DNA of 64,000 nucleotides, taken from NCBI GenBank assembly GCA_963742405.1, contig CAVUMB010000007.1, positions 434,001 to 498,000 of the forward strand, written 5' to 3'. The notes below the pieces were generated by a model. It had not been told where the DNA came from, did no database searches, and saw nothing but the letters and a program-made list of their open reading frames with translations. The translations under genes and the position numbers were made by a program. Positions 43,069 through 51,537 of this stretch are shown here, piece by piece (the first letter of the stretch is position 1; each line of letters begins with the position of its first letter). The DNA comes from JAGVSR01 sp963742405 (GTDB lineage: Bacteria; Pseudomonadota; Alphaproteobacteria; Rhizobiales; Hyphomicrobiaceae).

Positions 43069-43773
43069 ATGGCTTCCGGCGACACTTGTATTCCGCCGCG
43101 CGACGAACTTCGCTCCTTCGGCCGCAAGCGAGGCCGTAAGCCCAGTCCGCGACAAGAGTCGTTGCTGGCGGACATGCTGCCGCGCCTCCGGATTGACCTG
43201 ACAGCCGTGCCACTCGATCTGACGCGCCTTTTTCCGGTCTCCGTCAGCGATATCTGGCTTGAGGTCGGGTTTGGCGGCGCCGAGCATTTGGTCCATCAGG
43301 CGCGCCTGAATCCCGCCGTTGGCCTTATCGGCTGCGAACCTTTTGAGGATGGCGTGGTCAAAGCCGTAGCGGCGGTGGCCGACCGCGAACTGGACAATAT
43401 CCGTCTCCACCCGGACGACGTTCGCCCGTTGTTGCGCGTGCTCCCGGAGGCATCCCTCGCCAAGGTCTTTATCCTTTTTCCCGATCCGTGGCCGAAAACG
43501 CGCCATGCCAAGCGCCGCCTCGTCTCGAAACCTTTGCTGGATCAACTGGCTCGCGTCATGCGCCCCGGCGCCGAATTGAGGATCGCGAGCGACATCGCAG
43601 CTTACGTCCGCACGGTCTTGACGGCGGCGCTCCCGCACGCGGCATTCCGCTGGACCGCGACCCAAGCTTCCGACTGGCGGACACCCTGGCCTGACTGGCC
43701 GGGCACGCGCTATGAAGCCAAAGCGCTGCGCGAGGGCCGCCGCCCAATGTTCTTGACGTTCACCCGCATCTGA
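43069..43773 (+). CDS. trmB: tRNA (guanine-N7-)-methyltransferase TrmB
   Basis: 234 residues from ATG 43069; a GTG at 43060, inside the tail of the repeat array, would add three residues. SAM site: IWLEVGFGGAEHLVHQARLNPAVGLIGCEPFEDGV; then the family signature VFILFPDPWPKTRHAKRRLV. The enzyme methylates G46 of tRNA. The metK-trmB order is normal in this lineage, but the hairpin array between them is not part of the usual spacer. Length normal. Confidence 0.95.
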   Translation: MASGDTCIPPRDELRSFGRKRGRKPSPRQESLLADMLPRLRIDLTAVPLDLTRLFPVSVSDIWLEVGFGGAEHLVHQARLNPAVGLIGCEPFEDGVVKAVAAVADRELDNIRLHPDDVRPLLRVLPEASLAKVFILFPDPWPKTRHAKRRLVSKPLLDQLARVMRPGAELRIASDIAAYVRTVLTAALPHAAFRWTATQASDWRTPWPDWPGTRYEAKALREGRRPMFLTFTRI

Positions 43774-43827
43774 ACGGCCGCTCGGCAAAAAAGTTCGGTA
43801 AACGCGCTCAAACTGTCCAGATCGGCC

Positions 43828-43856
43828 TTGCCAGAAACGATGCCTTTGCGTACTTT
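43828..43856 (+). promoter_or_regulatory. Candidate promoter upstream of the rimP-nusA operon
   Basis: TTGCCA (43828-43833) and TACTTT (43851-43856) with a 17-bp spacer, in the trmB-rimP gap. It lies upstream of the T-run hairpin at 43886, so a transcript from it would meet that hairpin before reaching rimP. Confidence 0.35.
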
Positions 43857-43885
43857 CCAGTCGCTCATGATCATCTCAACTCTTG

Positions 43886-43920
43886 AGAGTGGGCCCGCAA
43901 GGGTCCGCTCTTTTTGTTTT
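43886..43920 (+). terminator. Intrinsic-terminator hairpin 57 bp before rimP (trmB terminator or attenuator)
   Basis: 11-bp stem with two G-U pairs: AGAGTGGGCCC (43886-43896) and GGGTCCGCTCT (43901-43911), loop GCAA, then a run of T with one G. It sits 113 bp after the trmB stop. If the promoter at 43828 is real, this is an attenuator in the rimP leader rather than only a trmB terminator. Confidence 0.85.
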
Positions 43921-43976
43921 GACGACTGGCATGAGGCTCATGGGTCAACAACAACGGGCGGTTCCAAGGCAGCGGA

Positions 43977-44582
43977 ATGCAGGCCGAAGCGCGCATCAGC
44001 GATCAGAGATTTTACAGCGAAACCGGCCTTGCCGCGACGCTAGCCGGGCTAGTGGAGCCCGTGCTTGAAAACGTCGGCTTTCGCCTTGTGCGCGTGAAGA
44101 TTTCGGGCCGCGACGGGCAGACGGTGCAGATCATGACCGAGCGTCCCGACGGCTCGATGTCGATCGATGACTGTGAAATGGTTTCACGTGAACTCTCGCC
44201 GCTGCTCGATGCCCACGACTTGATTTCCGACGCCTATCGCCTGGAGATTTCCTCGCCCGGTATCGATCGTCCGCTCGTCCGCGCCTCCGACTTCGAGAAT
44301 TGGGCCGGGCACATGGCCAAGATCGAACTGCGCGAACCGGTCGACGGGCGCCGCCGCTTTCAAGGCAAGCTCGAGGGATTTGAGGATGGCGAAGTTCGCG
44401 TCGAACTCGAACTACCCGTCGCTGGCCCGACAACGATTGGATTTCCGCTGCGCCTCGTCGCCGAGGCGCGGCTGGTGATGACCGATGAACTGATCCGCGA
44501 GGCACTCACTCGCGCAAAGAAACAGGGACGGTCCGGACTCGCGGATGGCGCGGAGCCGGACGACTTCGAGGTGGAGAACTGA
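43977..44582 (+). CDS. rimP: Ribosome maturation factor RimP
   Basis: 201 residues from ATG 43977. The blocks LVEPVLENVGFRLVRVKISGRDGQTVQIMTERPDG, SIDDCEMVSRELSPLLD and RLEISSPGIDRPLVRASDFENW are the RimP N-terminal (alpha/beta) and SH3-like domain features. RimP helps assemble the 30S subunit. It begins the operon rimP-nusA-ylxR-infB-rbfA-truB; the nusA start follows after 2 bp. A possible attenuator lies just upstream. Confidence 0.96.
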   Translation: MQAEARISDQRFYSETGLAATLAGLVEPVLENVGFRLVRVKISGRDGQTVQIMTERPDGSMSIDDCEMVSRELSPLLDAHDLISDAYRLEISSPGIDRPLVRASDFENWAGHMAKIELREPVDGRRRFQGKLEGFEDGEVRVELELPVAGPTTIGFPLRLVAEARLVMTDELIREALTRAKKQGRSGLADGAEPDDFEVEN

Positions 44583-44584
44583 GC

Positions 44585-46231
44585 ATGGCCGGCATTGCAG
44601 GTATCAGCGCCAACAGGCTCGAGCTGTTGCAGATTGCGGACGCAGTCGCACGCGAAAAGTCGATCGACCGCAAGATCGTCATCCAGGCAATGGAGAACGC
44701 GATCCAGAAGGCGGCAAAGTCCCGCTACGGGACCGAGAACGACATCCGCTGCGAGATCGATCCCAAGACCGGTGAAACGCGCCTGACCCGCGTGCTCGCC
44801 GTGGTCGAGAGCGTCGAGAATGACGCCACCGAGATCCGCCTCGCTGAGGCGCAGCGCCGCAACCCGGAAGCCAAGATCGGCGATCTGATCGCGGAAAGCC
44901 TGCCGCCGCTCGAGTTTGGCCGTGTCGCGGCTCAAAACGCCAAGCAGGTTATAGTCCAGCAGGTCCGCGAAGCTGAGCGTGACCGCCAATTCGGCGAATA
45001 CAAAGATCGCATCGGCGAGATCATCAACGGTACTGTTAAGCGCGCCGAATACGGCAACGTCATCGTCGATCTGGGCCGCGCCGAAGGCATTATCCGCCGC
45101 GATGAAATGATCCCGCGCGAAACGCCTAAGTACGGCGACCGCGTCCGCGCCTACATCTACGACGTTCGCCGCGAGCAGCGTGGTCCGCAAATCTTTCTGT
45201 CTCGCGCGAGGCCCGAGTTCATGGCCCGCCTGTTCGCGCAGGAAGTTCCGGAAATCTACGACGGTGTCGTCGAGATCAAGTCGGTCGCTCGTGACCCGGG
45301 ATCCCGGGCCAAGATCGCCGTGGTGTCGAAGGACACCTCCATCGATCCCGTCGGCGCTTGCGTCGGTATGCGCGGCGCGCGCGTGCAGGCGGTGGTTAAC
45401 GAACTCCAGGGTGAGAAGGTCGACATCATCCAGTGGAACCCCGATGCGGCGAGCTTCATCGTCAATGCATTGGCCCCGGCCGAAGTGTCGAAGGTCGTGC
45501 TCGATGAAGACACCGCCCGCATCGAAGTCGTCGTGCCAGAATCGCAGTTGTCGCTCGCAATTGGTCGCCGTGGCCAGAACGTGCGCCTCGCCTCTCAGCT
45601 TACCGGCTGGGATATCGATATCATGACCGAACAAGAAGAGAGCGAGCGCCGTCAGAAGGAATTCACCGAGCGGACCCAGTTGCTCATGGATTCGCTCGAC
45701 GTGGACGAAGTCATCGCCCAGCTGCTCGTCACCGAAGGTTTCGCGACCGTTGAGGAAGTTGCGTTCGTCGAACTTTCAGAAATTGCCAACATCGAAGGTT
45801 TCGACGAAGGCACTGCCGAACAGATCCAGACCCGAGCCCGCGAATATCTCGAACAGCAGGAATCCGAGCGCGATGCCAAGCGTCGCGAATTGGGTGTCGC
45901 AGACGAATTGGCCGAAGTTCAGGGCGTGACCTCATCAATGATGGTGGCGTTCGGTGAGAAGGGCATCAAATCGCTGGAAGACCTTGCCGATTGCGCCACG
46001 GACGATCTCATTGGCTGGACCGAGCGCAAGAAAGAAAAAGAATCGGAGTCCGTCCGCCACAAGGGCGTGCTCGATGGCTTTGACGTCGGCCGCAAGGAAG
46101 CTGAAGAGATGATCCTTTCGGCGCGCGTTCTAGCTGGCTGGATCACGGCCGATGAAGCGGCTCCCGAAGCGGTTGAGGAAACCGGTGACGACGACGGCGC
46201 CGTGAATGACGACGTCGCGTCCGATGCTTGA
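44585..46231 (+). CDS. nusA: Transcription termination/antitermination factor NusA
   Basis: 548 residues from ATG 44585. The N-terminal domain binds RNA polymerase; the S1 domain is around 138-200 (RIGEIINGTVKRAEYGNVIVDLGRAEGIIRRDEM); KH domains follow (DPVGACVGMRGARVQAVVNELQGEKVDIIQW, then SLAIGRRGQNVRLASQLTGWDIDI). Two helix-hairpin-helix AR-like repeats and an acidic tail end it. NusA controls pausing, termination and antitermination. A NusA-sensitive attenuator upstream of rimP would allow autoregulation; this is inference from the leader structure. Confidence 0.97.
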   Translation: MAGIAGISANRLELLQIADAVAREKSIDRKIVIQAMENAIQKAAKSRYGTENDIRCEIDPKTGETRLTRVLAVVESVENDATEIRLAEAQRRNPEAKIGDLIAESLPPLEFGRVAAQNAKQVIVQQVREAERDRQFGEYKDRIGEIINGTVKRAEYGNVIVDLGRAEGIIRRDEMIPRETPKYGDRVRAYIYDVRREQRGPQIFLSRARPEFMARLFAQEVPEIYDGVVEIKSVARDPGSRAKIAVVSKDTSIDPVGACVGMRGARVQAVVNELQGEKVDIIQWNPDAASFIVNALAPAEVSKVVLDEDTARIEVVVPESQLSLAIGRRGQNVRLASQLTGWDIDIMTEQEESERRQKEFTERTQLLMDSLDVDEVIAQLLVTEGFATVEEVAFVELSEIANIEGFDEGTAEQIQTRAREYLEQQESERDAKRRELGVADELAEVQGVTSSMMVAFGEKGIKSLEDLADCATDDLIGWTERKKEKESESVRHKGVLDGFDVGRKEAEEMILSARVLAGWITADEAAPEAVEETGDDDGAVNDDVASDA

Positions 46232-46256
46232 GCAATGAAGCGGGAGGTCCATAGCA

Positions 46257-46931
46257 TTGGCGCGCAGCCGTCGAGCCATCGATGCTGACGACGATGGAGC
46301 GGGCGAAGGCCCGCTGCGTCTGTGCGCGCTGACGCGGGCCTCGCTGCCTAAAGACGAGTTGATCCGCTTCGTCCGCGGTCCCGATGGCGCTATCTACCCC
46401 GATCCAGGCATGAAACTGCCCGGCCGCGGGGTTTGGGTTACGGCGACGGCCGTCAGGATCGCCGAAGCGGTTAAGGCAAAAGTGTTCGCCCGTTCCTTGA
46501 AGGCCGACGTCAAAGTGCCGCCCGACCTTGCCGAGCGCGTGAGCGTCCTGATGGAACGACGCGCCCTCGACGCGCTTTCTATCGCTAACAAGGCAGGCCT
46601 ATGCACCACAGGCTTCGATAAGCTCGACACGCTGGTCGCAAAAGGCACGGTTAAGGTTCTCCTGCACGCCAGTGATGCGGCCGCCGGCGGCTCAGAAAAG
46701 TTGGACAAAAAATACATCGCTGTGTCCCGCGCATCCCTCCGGGATGCACGGATTCTGCGACTTTTCACGATTGAACAAATGAGCTTGGCCATCGGCCGGT
46801 CAAATGTGGTACATGCTGCCCTCACACAGGGCGGAGCGACTGAGAAGTTCTTGAGCGAGGCCGGGCGCGTTGAGCGCTACCGGCCTGCTCTAGTTGAACA
46901 AATTGGCATCCCGGACGCACCAGGCGCCTAA
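46257..46931 (+). CDS. YlxR/RnpM-type RNA-binding protein with L7Ae-like C-terminal domain
   Basis: 224 residues from TTG 46257, with GGGAGG about ten bases upstream. The first part (RLCALTRASLPKDELIRFVRGPDGAIYPDPGMKLPGRGVWV) is the YlxR (DUF448) domain and the second (LDALSIANKAGLCTTGFDKLDTLVAKGTVKVLLHASDAAAG) is L7Ae-like, the fused form typical of Alphaproteobacteria. Members bind RNA and, in Bacillus, RNase P. It is between nusA and infB, in the usual place. The gene symbol is withheld because naming differs between lineages. Confidence 0.92.
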   Translation: MARSRRAIDADDDGAGEGPLRLCALTRASLPKDELIRFVRGPDGAIYPDPGMKLPGRGVWVTATAVRIAEAVKAKVFARSLKADVKVPPDLAERVSVLMERRALDALSIANKAGLCTTGFDKLDTLVAKGTVKVLLHASDAAAGGSEKLDKKYIAVSRASLRDARILRLFTIEQMSLAIGRSNVVHAALTQGGATEKFLSEAGRVERYRPALVEQIGIPDAPGA

Positions 46932-46952
46932 GGAAATCTGCGGAAAGACCGA

Positions 46953-49766
46953 ATGGATACGAAGGACACGACCGACAAAACCGCCCGCCCCGGTGCCGCT
47001 GGCACAACGGGGTCGGGGACAGCCGGTGCAGGCACGCGAAAACCGCTGTCGCTGCAACGGACGGTCGAGTCTGGCCACGTGCGGCAGAACTTCAGCCATG
47101 GCCGATCGAAGCCGGTGATCGTAGAGACGCGCAAGTCGCGCAAGTTGGGTGGCACTGACGCACCGGCCCCTGCTGCGCCAGCCCCCGCTTCGGTCAAGCC
47201 GCCCTCAGAAGCGCCGCAACAAGCACGCGCGCCGGAACGGACCGATGCCACGCGATCGCTGCGTCCCGAAGAGCGCGACGCTCGCGCCCGAGCACTGGCC
47301 GAAGCGCGCCGGCAGAACGTGATTGAAGAAGCCGAAGAGGCCGACCGCCGCCGCACCGAAACTGAAGCGTCGCCTCCGGCCGCCAAGGCGCCGGAACCTG
47401 CAGCCCCCGTATCGGCCGCAGTCCCGCAGTCTGCAACACCGCCCGCCGACGTCCCGGTCGCCACATCGCCGGCAGCCACCGCGTCGGCTCCGGTCCAGTC
47501 CCGCGCTCCCGCCGGTGCGCCCGGTCCCGCACGTCGTGACGGTCCCGCCCCGCGTCGCGACGGTCCCCCGCCGCGCTCCGACCAGGGCCCGCGCCCCGCC
47601 GGCCGCTTTGATGGCCGCGGTGGTCCCCGCGCGCCCGGCCAGGGCTACAACACCGCGTTCATGCCGCGCGAAGGCGGTCGCCCGAAGGAAATCAATATTC
47701 CCTCCGCGCGCGTCCCCGCCGCTCCCGAGCGCCCCGCCGTAGAACCTCCGAAGGGCAAAGAAATTCGCACGGAAACGCGTGCGCGCCCTGAGATGGTGGA
47801 AGACGAGGAAACGCGCGTTATCAAGCGCGGCGGCAAGATTGTCCGCACGCCGGTCAAGACGACGCCCGAACCGCAGAAAGAGCGCGTCAAGCTCACCATC
47901 AACAATGCCTTCGATCAGGAGCAGCGTGAGCGCTCGCTTGCTTCCTTGAAGCGCAAGCGGGAACGCGAGCGCCTGAAGGCCATGGGCGTGCAGCAGCCGC
48001 GCGACAAGATCGTGCGCGAAGTGATCATTCCTGAAGCGATTACCATTCAGGAACTGTCGAACCGCATGGCCGAGCGCGCCGTCGATCTCATCAAGCTCAT
48101 GATGAAGCAGGGCGCGATGCACAAGATCACGGACGTGATCGACGCCGACACCGCCGAGCTGATCGTGCAGGAATTCGGTCACAGCTCTAAGCGGGTGTCG
48201 GAGTCGGATGTCGAAACGGGCTTCATCGGTGCAAAGGACGACGATCAGAACCTGCGCGCCCGTGCCCCCGTCGTGACCATCATGGGCCACGTCGACCACG
48301 GCAAGACGTCGTTGCTTGACGCCATCCGGCAGACCAATGTTGTTTCCGGCGAAGCCGGCGGTATTACGCAACACATCGGCGCGTATCAGGTCACCCTGCC
48401 GTCAGGCGACAAGATCACGTTTATCGACACGCCCGGCCACGCTGCCTTCACCGCCATGCGCGCCCGCGGTGCCAAGGTGACGGACATTGTCGTGCTCGTG
48501 GTTGCCGCCGATGACGGTGTCATGCCGCAAACGGTTGAAGCCATTAATCACGCCAAAGCGGCCGGCGTTCCGATCATCGTTGCAATCAACAAGATCGATA
48601 AGCCGCAAGCCGATCCGAACCGCGTCAAAACCGATCTCTTGAGCCATGAAGTCGTGGTCGAGAGCATGGGCGGCGACACACTCGAAGTGCCGGTCTCCGC
48701 ATTGAAGCGGACCAATCTCGACAAACTGCTGGAAGCAATCCATCTGCAGTCTGAAGTGCTCGATCTCAAGGCCAATCCCGATCGCACCGCGGAAGGCATC
48801 GTCATTGAAGCCAAGCTCGAACGCGGCCGCGGTCCCGTCGGCACCGTACTGGTGCAGCGCGGTTCGCTCAAGGTCGGCGATATCGTAGTTGCCGGCACCG
48901 CGTGGGGCCGCGTGCGCGCACTCATCAACGATAAGGGCCAAAACATCGCCGAGGCCGGTCCGTCCGTTCCGGTCGAGATCTTGGGCTTCGACAGCGCGCC
49001 CGAAGCTGGCGACCAGATTGCTGTCGTCGAAAATGATGCCCGCGCCCGCGAAATCACCGACTACCGCATCCGCAAGCGCCGTGAAACTCTCGGAGCCGCC
49101 GGTTCCAAGAGCACGCTTGAGCAGATGATGCAGCAGCTCAAGGAAGCCGGGAAGAAGGACTTCAATCTACTCATCAAGGGCGACGTTCAGGGCTCCGTCG
49201 AAGCCATCATGGGCGCTCTGAAGAAGCTCGGCACCGATGAAGTCGAAGCCCGCATCGTCCACTCCGGTGTCGGCGGCATCACCGAATCCGACATTGCCCT
49301 GTCCAACGCCTCCAAGGCCGTTGTCATCGGCTTTAACGTGCGCGCCAATACGCAGGCCAAGCAGGCAGCTGACGCTGCCGGCATCGAAATCCGTTATTAC
49401 AATATCATCTACGACCTGCTCGATGATGTGAAGGCGGCCATGTCGGGCCTGCTCGCGCCGACCATTCGCGAAATCTTCCTCGGCAACGCGGAAGTCTTGC
49501 AGGTTTTCAACATCTCGAAGATCGGCAAAGTCGCCGGTTGTCGCGTCACCGACGGCAAGGTCATGCGTGGCGGCAAGGTGCGCCTCATCCGTGACAACGT
49601 CGTTATTCACGAAGGCTCGCTGTCGGTGCTGAAACGCTTCAAGGACGACGTCAAGGAAGTGCCGGTCGGACAGGAATGCGGCATGTCCTTTGCCAATTAT
49701 CAGGACCTGCGCGTCGGTGACGTCATCGAGTGTTTCAACGTCGAGACGGTTACCCGCTCGCTGTAA
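46953..49766 (+). CDS. infB: Translation initiation factor IF-2
   Basis: 937 residues from ATG 46953. The first 300 residues are Pro/Ala/Arg-rich with charged repeats, as usual for alphaproteobacterial IF-2. GTPase motifs: G1 GHVDHGKT (445-452), G3 DTPGH, G4 NKID. C-terminal domains C1 and C2 follow, the latter binding fMet-tRNA. It places initiator tRNA on the 30S subunit and hydrolyses GTP at subunit joining. It follows ylxR by 21 bp and precedes rbfA by 109 bp. Length normal for the group. Confidence 0.98.
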   Translation: MDTKDTTDKTARPGAAGTTGSGTAGAGTRKPLSLQRTVESGHVRQNFSHGRSKPVIVETRKSRKLGGTDAPAPAAPAPASVKPPSEAPQQARAPERTDATRSLRPEERDARARALAEARRQNVIEEAEEADRRRTETEASPPAAKAPEPAAPVSAAVPQSATPPADVPVATSPAATASAPVQSRAPAGAPGPARRDGPAPRRDGPPPRSDQGPRPAGRFDGRGGPRAPGQGYNTAFMPREGGRPKEINIPSARVPAAPERPAVEPPKGKEIRTETRARPEMVEDEETRVIKRGGKIVRTPVKTTPEPQKERVKLTINNAFDQEQRERSLASLKRKRERERLKAMGVQQPRDKIVREVIIPEAITIQELSNRMAERAVDLIKLMMKQGAMHKITDVIDADTAELIVQEFGHSSKRVSESDVETGFIGAKDDDQNLRARAPVVTIMGHVDHGKTSLLDAIRQTNVVSGEAGGITQHIGAYQVTLPSGDKITFIDTPGHAAFTAMRARGAKVTDIVVLVVAADDGVMPQTVEAINHAKAAGVPIIVAINKIDKPQADPNRVKTDLLSHEVVVESMGGDTLEVPVSALKRTNLDKLLEAIHLQSEVLDLKANPDRTAEGIVIEAKLERGRGPVGTVLVQRGSLKVGDIVVAGTAWGRVRALINDKGQNIAEAGPSVPVEILGFDSAPEAGDQIAVVENDARAREITDYRIRKRRETLGAAGSKSTLEQMMQQLKEAGKKDFNLLIKGDVQGSVEAIMGALKKLGTDEVEARIVHSGVGGITESDIALSNASKAVVIGFNVRANTQAKQAADAAGIEIRYYNIIYDLLDDVKAAMSGLLAPTIREIFLGNAEVLQVFNISKIGKVAGCRVTDGKVMRGGKVRLIRDNVVIHEGSLSVLKRFKDDVKEVPVGQECGMSFANYQDLRVGDVIECFNVETVTRSL

Positions 49767-49875
49767 TCTGAACCAGCCGACCGGGCTCGCGCATGATCCG
49801 CGCCAGCCCGGTTCGACGTCCTCCGTCACATCCGCTTGAAGGACGCGCGCGGTTCGATCCCGCCGCGGTAACGAA

Positions 49876-50277
49876 ATGACTCGCAAGAAATCTTCTTCCA
49901 CGGGCAAAGGCCCGTCGCAGCGAATGCTGCGCATTGGCGAAATGGTCCGCCACAAGTTGTCGGAACTCCTGATCCGCGGTGAAATCCATGACGATGTGCT
50001 GGCCTCGCACGTGATCTCCATCTCGGAAGTGCGGATCTCGTCCGACTTGAAGCTGGCGACTGCCTATGTGCTTCCGCTCGGAGGCAAGGACACCGCGGCC
50101 GTTCTCGCCGCGCTCGAAAAGCATAAAAAATTCATCCGCGCCGAAGTCGCACAAACGCTCGATCTGCGTTATGCGCCCGATATCCGCTTTCGCGAAGACG
50201 AGACCTTCGACGAAGTGAGCCGTATCGATCGCCTGCTCTATTCAGACAAAGTCCGCCGCGACGTCGAGAAGAAGTAA
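49876..50277 (+). CDS. rbfA: Ribosome-binding factor RbfA
   Basis: 133 residues from ATG 49876. The KH-like fold is seen in RMLRIGEMVRHKLSELLIRGEIHDDVLASHVISISEVRISSDLKLATAYVLPLGG and the terminal LRYAPDIRFREDETFDEVSRIDRLL. It binds free 30S subunits and helps 16S 5' maturation and cold adaptation. truB begins 2 bp after its stop. Confidence 0.96.
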   Translation: MTRKKSSSTGKGPSQRMLRIGEMVRHKLSELLIRGEIHDDVLASHVISISEVRISSDLKLATAYVLPLGGKDTAAVLAALEKHKKFIRAEVAQTLDLRYAPDIRFREDETFDEVSRIDRLLYSDKVRRDVEKK

Positions 50278-50279
50278 TC

Positions 50280-51200
50280 ATGGCCCGCCGCAAGAAAGGC
50301 CAGCCCATCAACGGCTGGCTCATCCTCGACAAACCGCTGGGCCTGACGAGCACGCATGCGCTGGCCCGCGTAAAGCGACTGTTCGATGCGCAGAAGGCCG
50401 GCCACGCCGGCACACTCGATCCGCTCGCCACCGGCATTCTTCCGATCGCATTCGGTGAGGCGACCAAGACCGTTTCATTTGCCGTCGACGGGGCAAAATC
50501 CTACGCCTTCGCCGTGCGCTGGGGCGCCGAGACCACCACCGACGATAAGGAAGGAGCGGTGACGGAAGCAAGCCCATCCCGCCCGTCCGAGGGTGACATC
50601 CGTGCGCTACTGCCGCGCTTTATCGGCGAGGTCATGCAAACGCCGCCTGCCTTCTCAGCCGTTAAGATCGAGGGCGAGCGCGCCTACGATCTGGCCCGCG
50701 ACGGCGAAGAGGTGACGCTTAAACCCCGTCCGGTGCGCATCGATGACCTGCGTCTCATCGAGATGCCGAATGCCGAAACCGCCGTGTTCGAGGCCGACTG
50801 CGGCAAGGGCACCTACGTTCGCGCGATAGCAAGGGACATGGGCCGCGCATTGGGCTGCTTTGGCCATGTCATCGAGTTGCGTCGAACCCGCGTCGGCCCA
50901 TTCGAGGAAGGCGACGCTTGGGGTCTCGAGGAATTGGAAGGCGAAGCCAACGGCGGCCGCTTGCTCAACGCTGATGGTCCGCTGCTACCGGTCGAGATGC
51001 CATTACGAGGATTGCCGGAATTGATGGTCACGGCGTCGGACGCTTCGAAATTGGTCCGCGGCATGGCGGTCCTGATCCGCGGCCGCGACGCGCCGGTTCT
51101 CGCAGGGCTGATGTATGCGACATGCCAGGGTCGCATCGTCGCGCTGGGTGAAGTTGAAAAAGGCGCGCTGCACCCTATCCGCGTGTTCAATCTGGGCTGA
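50280..51200 (+). CDS. truB: tRNA pseudouridine(55) synthase TruB
   Basis: 306 residues from ATG 50280. The catalytic Asp is residue 47 in GHAGTLDPLATG, and the N-terminal GWLILDKPLGLTSTHALARVKRLF is typical. TruB makes pseudouridine 55 in the T loop of tRNAs. It is the last gene of the rimP operon in this window. After its stop comes a promoter and the second repeat array (R2). Confidence 0.97.
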   Translation: MARRKKGQPINGWLILDKPLGLTSTHALARVKRLFDAQKAGHAGTLDPLATGILPIAFGEATKTVSFAVDGAKSYAFAVRWGAETTTDDKEGAVTEASPSRPSEGDIRALLPRFIGEVMQTPPAFSAVKIEGERAYDLARDGEEVTLKPRPVRIDDLRLIEMPNAETAVFEADCGKGTYVRAIARDMGRALGCFGHVIELRRTRVGPFEEGDAWGLEELEGEANGGRLLNADGPLLPVEMPLRGLPELMVTASDASKLVRGMAVLIRGRDAPVLAGLMYATCQGRIVALGEVEKGALHPIRVFNLG

Positions 51201-51245
51201 CGGCCACACCTCATTCGAAAAACGCAGCAGCCCGTGCGCCGTGCG

Positions 51246-51273
51246 TTGACCGCACCAGAGCCGCTTCCATAAT
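51246..51273 (+). promoter_or_regulatory. Strong promoter candidate driving the R2 hairpin leader
   Basis: TTGACC (51246-51251) and CATAAT (51268-51273) with a 16-bp spacer, close to the sigma70 consensus. Transcription would start near 51280, six bases before the first R2 unit, so the whole array would be 5' leader RNA of the gene at 51538. Confidence 0.6.
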
Positions 51274-51285
51274 AGGCCCTCGCTT

Positions 51286-51518
51286 GGCCTTGCGGCCGGT
51301 TCCGTCGCAAGGCCCATCACACGAGTCCGGCCTTGTGGCCGGCTCCCCGGCAGGGGAGTCGCAAGGCCAACTACAAAGCCTTGTGGCCGGCTCCCCGGCA
51401 GGGGAGTCGCAAGGCCCATCAATAAAGCCTTGCGGCCGGCTCCCCGCAGGGGAGTCGCAAGGCCCAGCACACGAGTTCGGCCTTGCGGCCGGCTCCCCGA
51501 TAGGGGAGTCGCAAGGCC
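51286..51518 (+). repeat. Repeat array R2: five bulged-hairpin units in the 5' leader of a secreted-protein gene
   Basis: Units at 51286-51314 (shortened), 51329-51368, 51378-51415, 51427-51463 and 51479-51518. Full units have an outer stem GGCCTTGC/GCAAGGCC (one G-U in two copies), a left bulge GGCC, an inner stem GGCTCCCC/GGGGAGTC and loops GGCA, GGCA, GCA and GATA. The first unit has lost most of the inner stem. Spacers are 9-15 bases and vary; they are partly alike (CATCACACGAGT, CAGCACACGAGT) and the last resembles the ribosome-site segment CATCAGAGGAGT. No constant spacer length, so not CRISPR. Confidence 0.93.
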
Positions 51519-51537
51519 CATCAGAGGAGTATTTTCG

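Noticed and set aside
42123..43788. Two minus-strand frames that include 18-residue protein repeats across the R1 array
   Set aside because: The repeats are only the translation of the 54-bp DNA unit (a multiple of three); the flanks are antisense to metK and trmB.
44360..45634. Minus-strand frame of 424 codons opposite rimP/nusA
   Set aside because: Overlaps conserved NusA domains in reverse; shadow.
47205..48374. Minus-strand frame of 389 codons opposite infB
   Set aside because: Antisense to the IF-2 GTPase and its low-complexity N-terminus; no independent signal.
42851..51518. CRISPR array
   Set aside because: R1 has no unique spacers (the whole unit repeats) and R2 spacers are 9-15 bases and partly alike. 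No cas gene is present.
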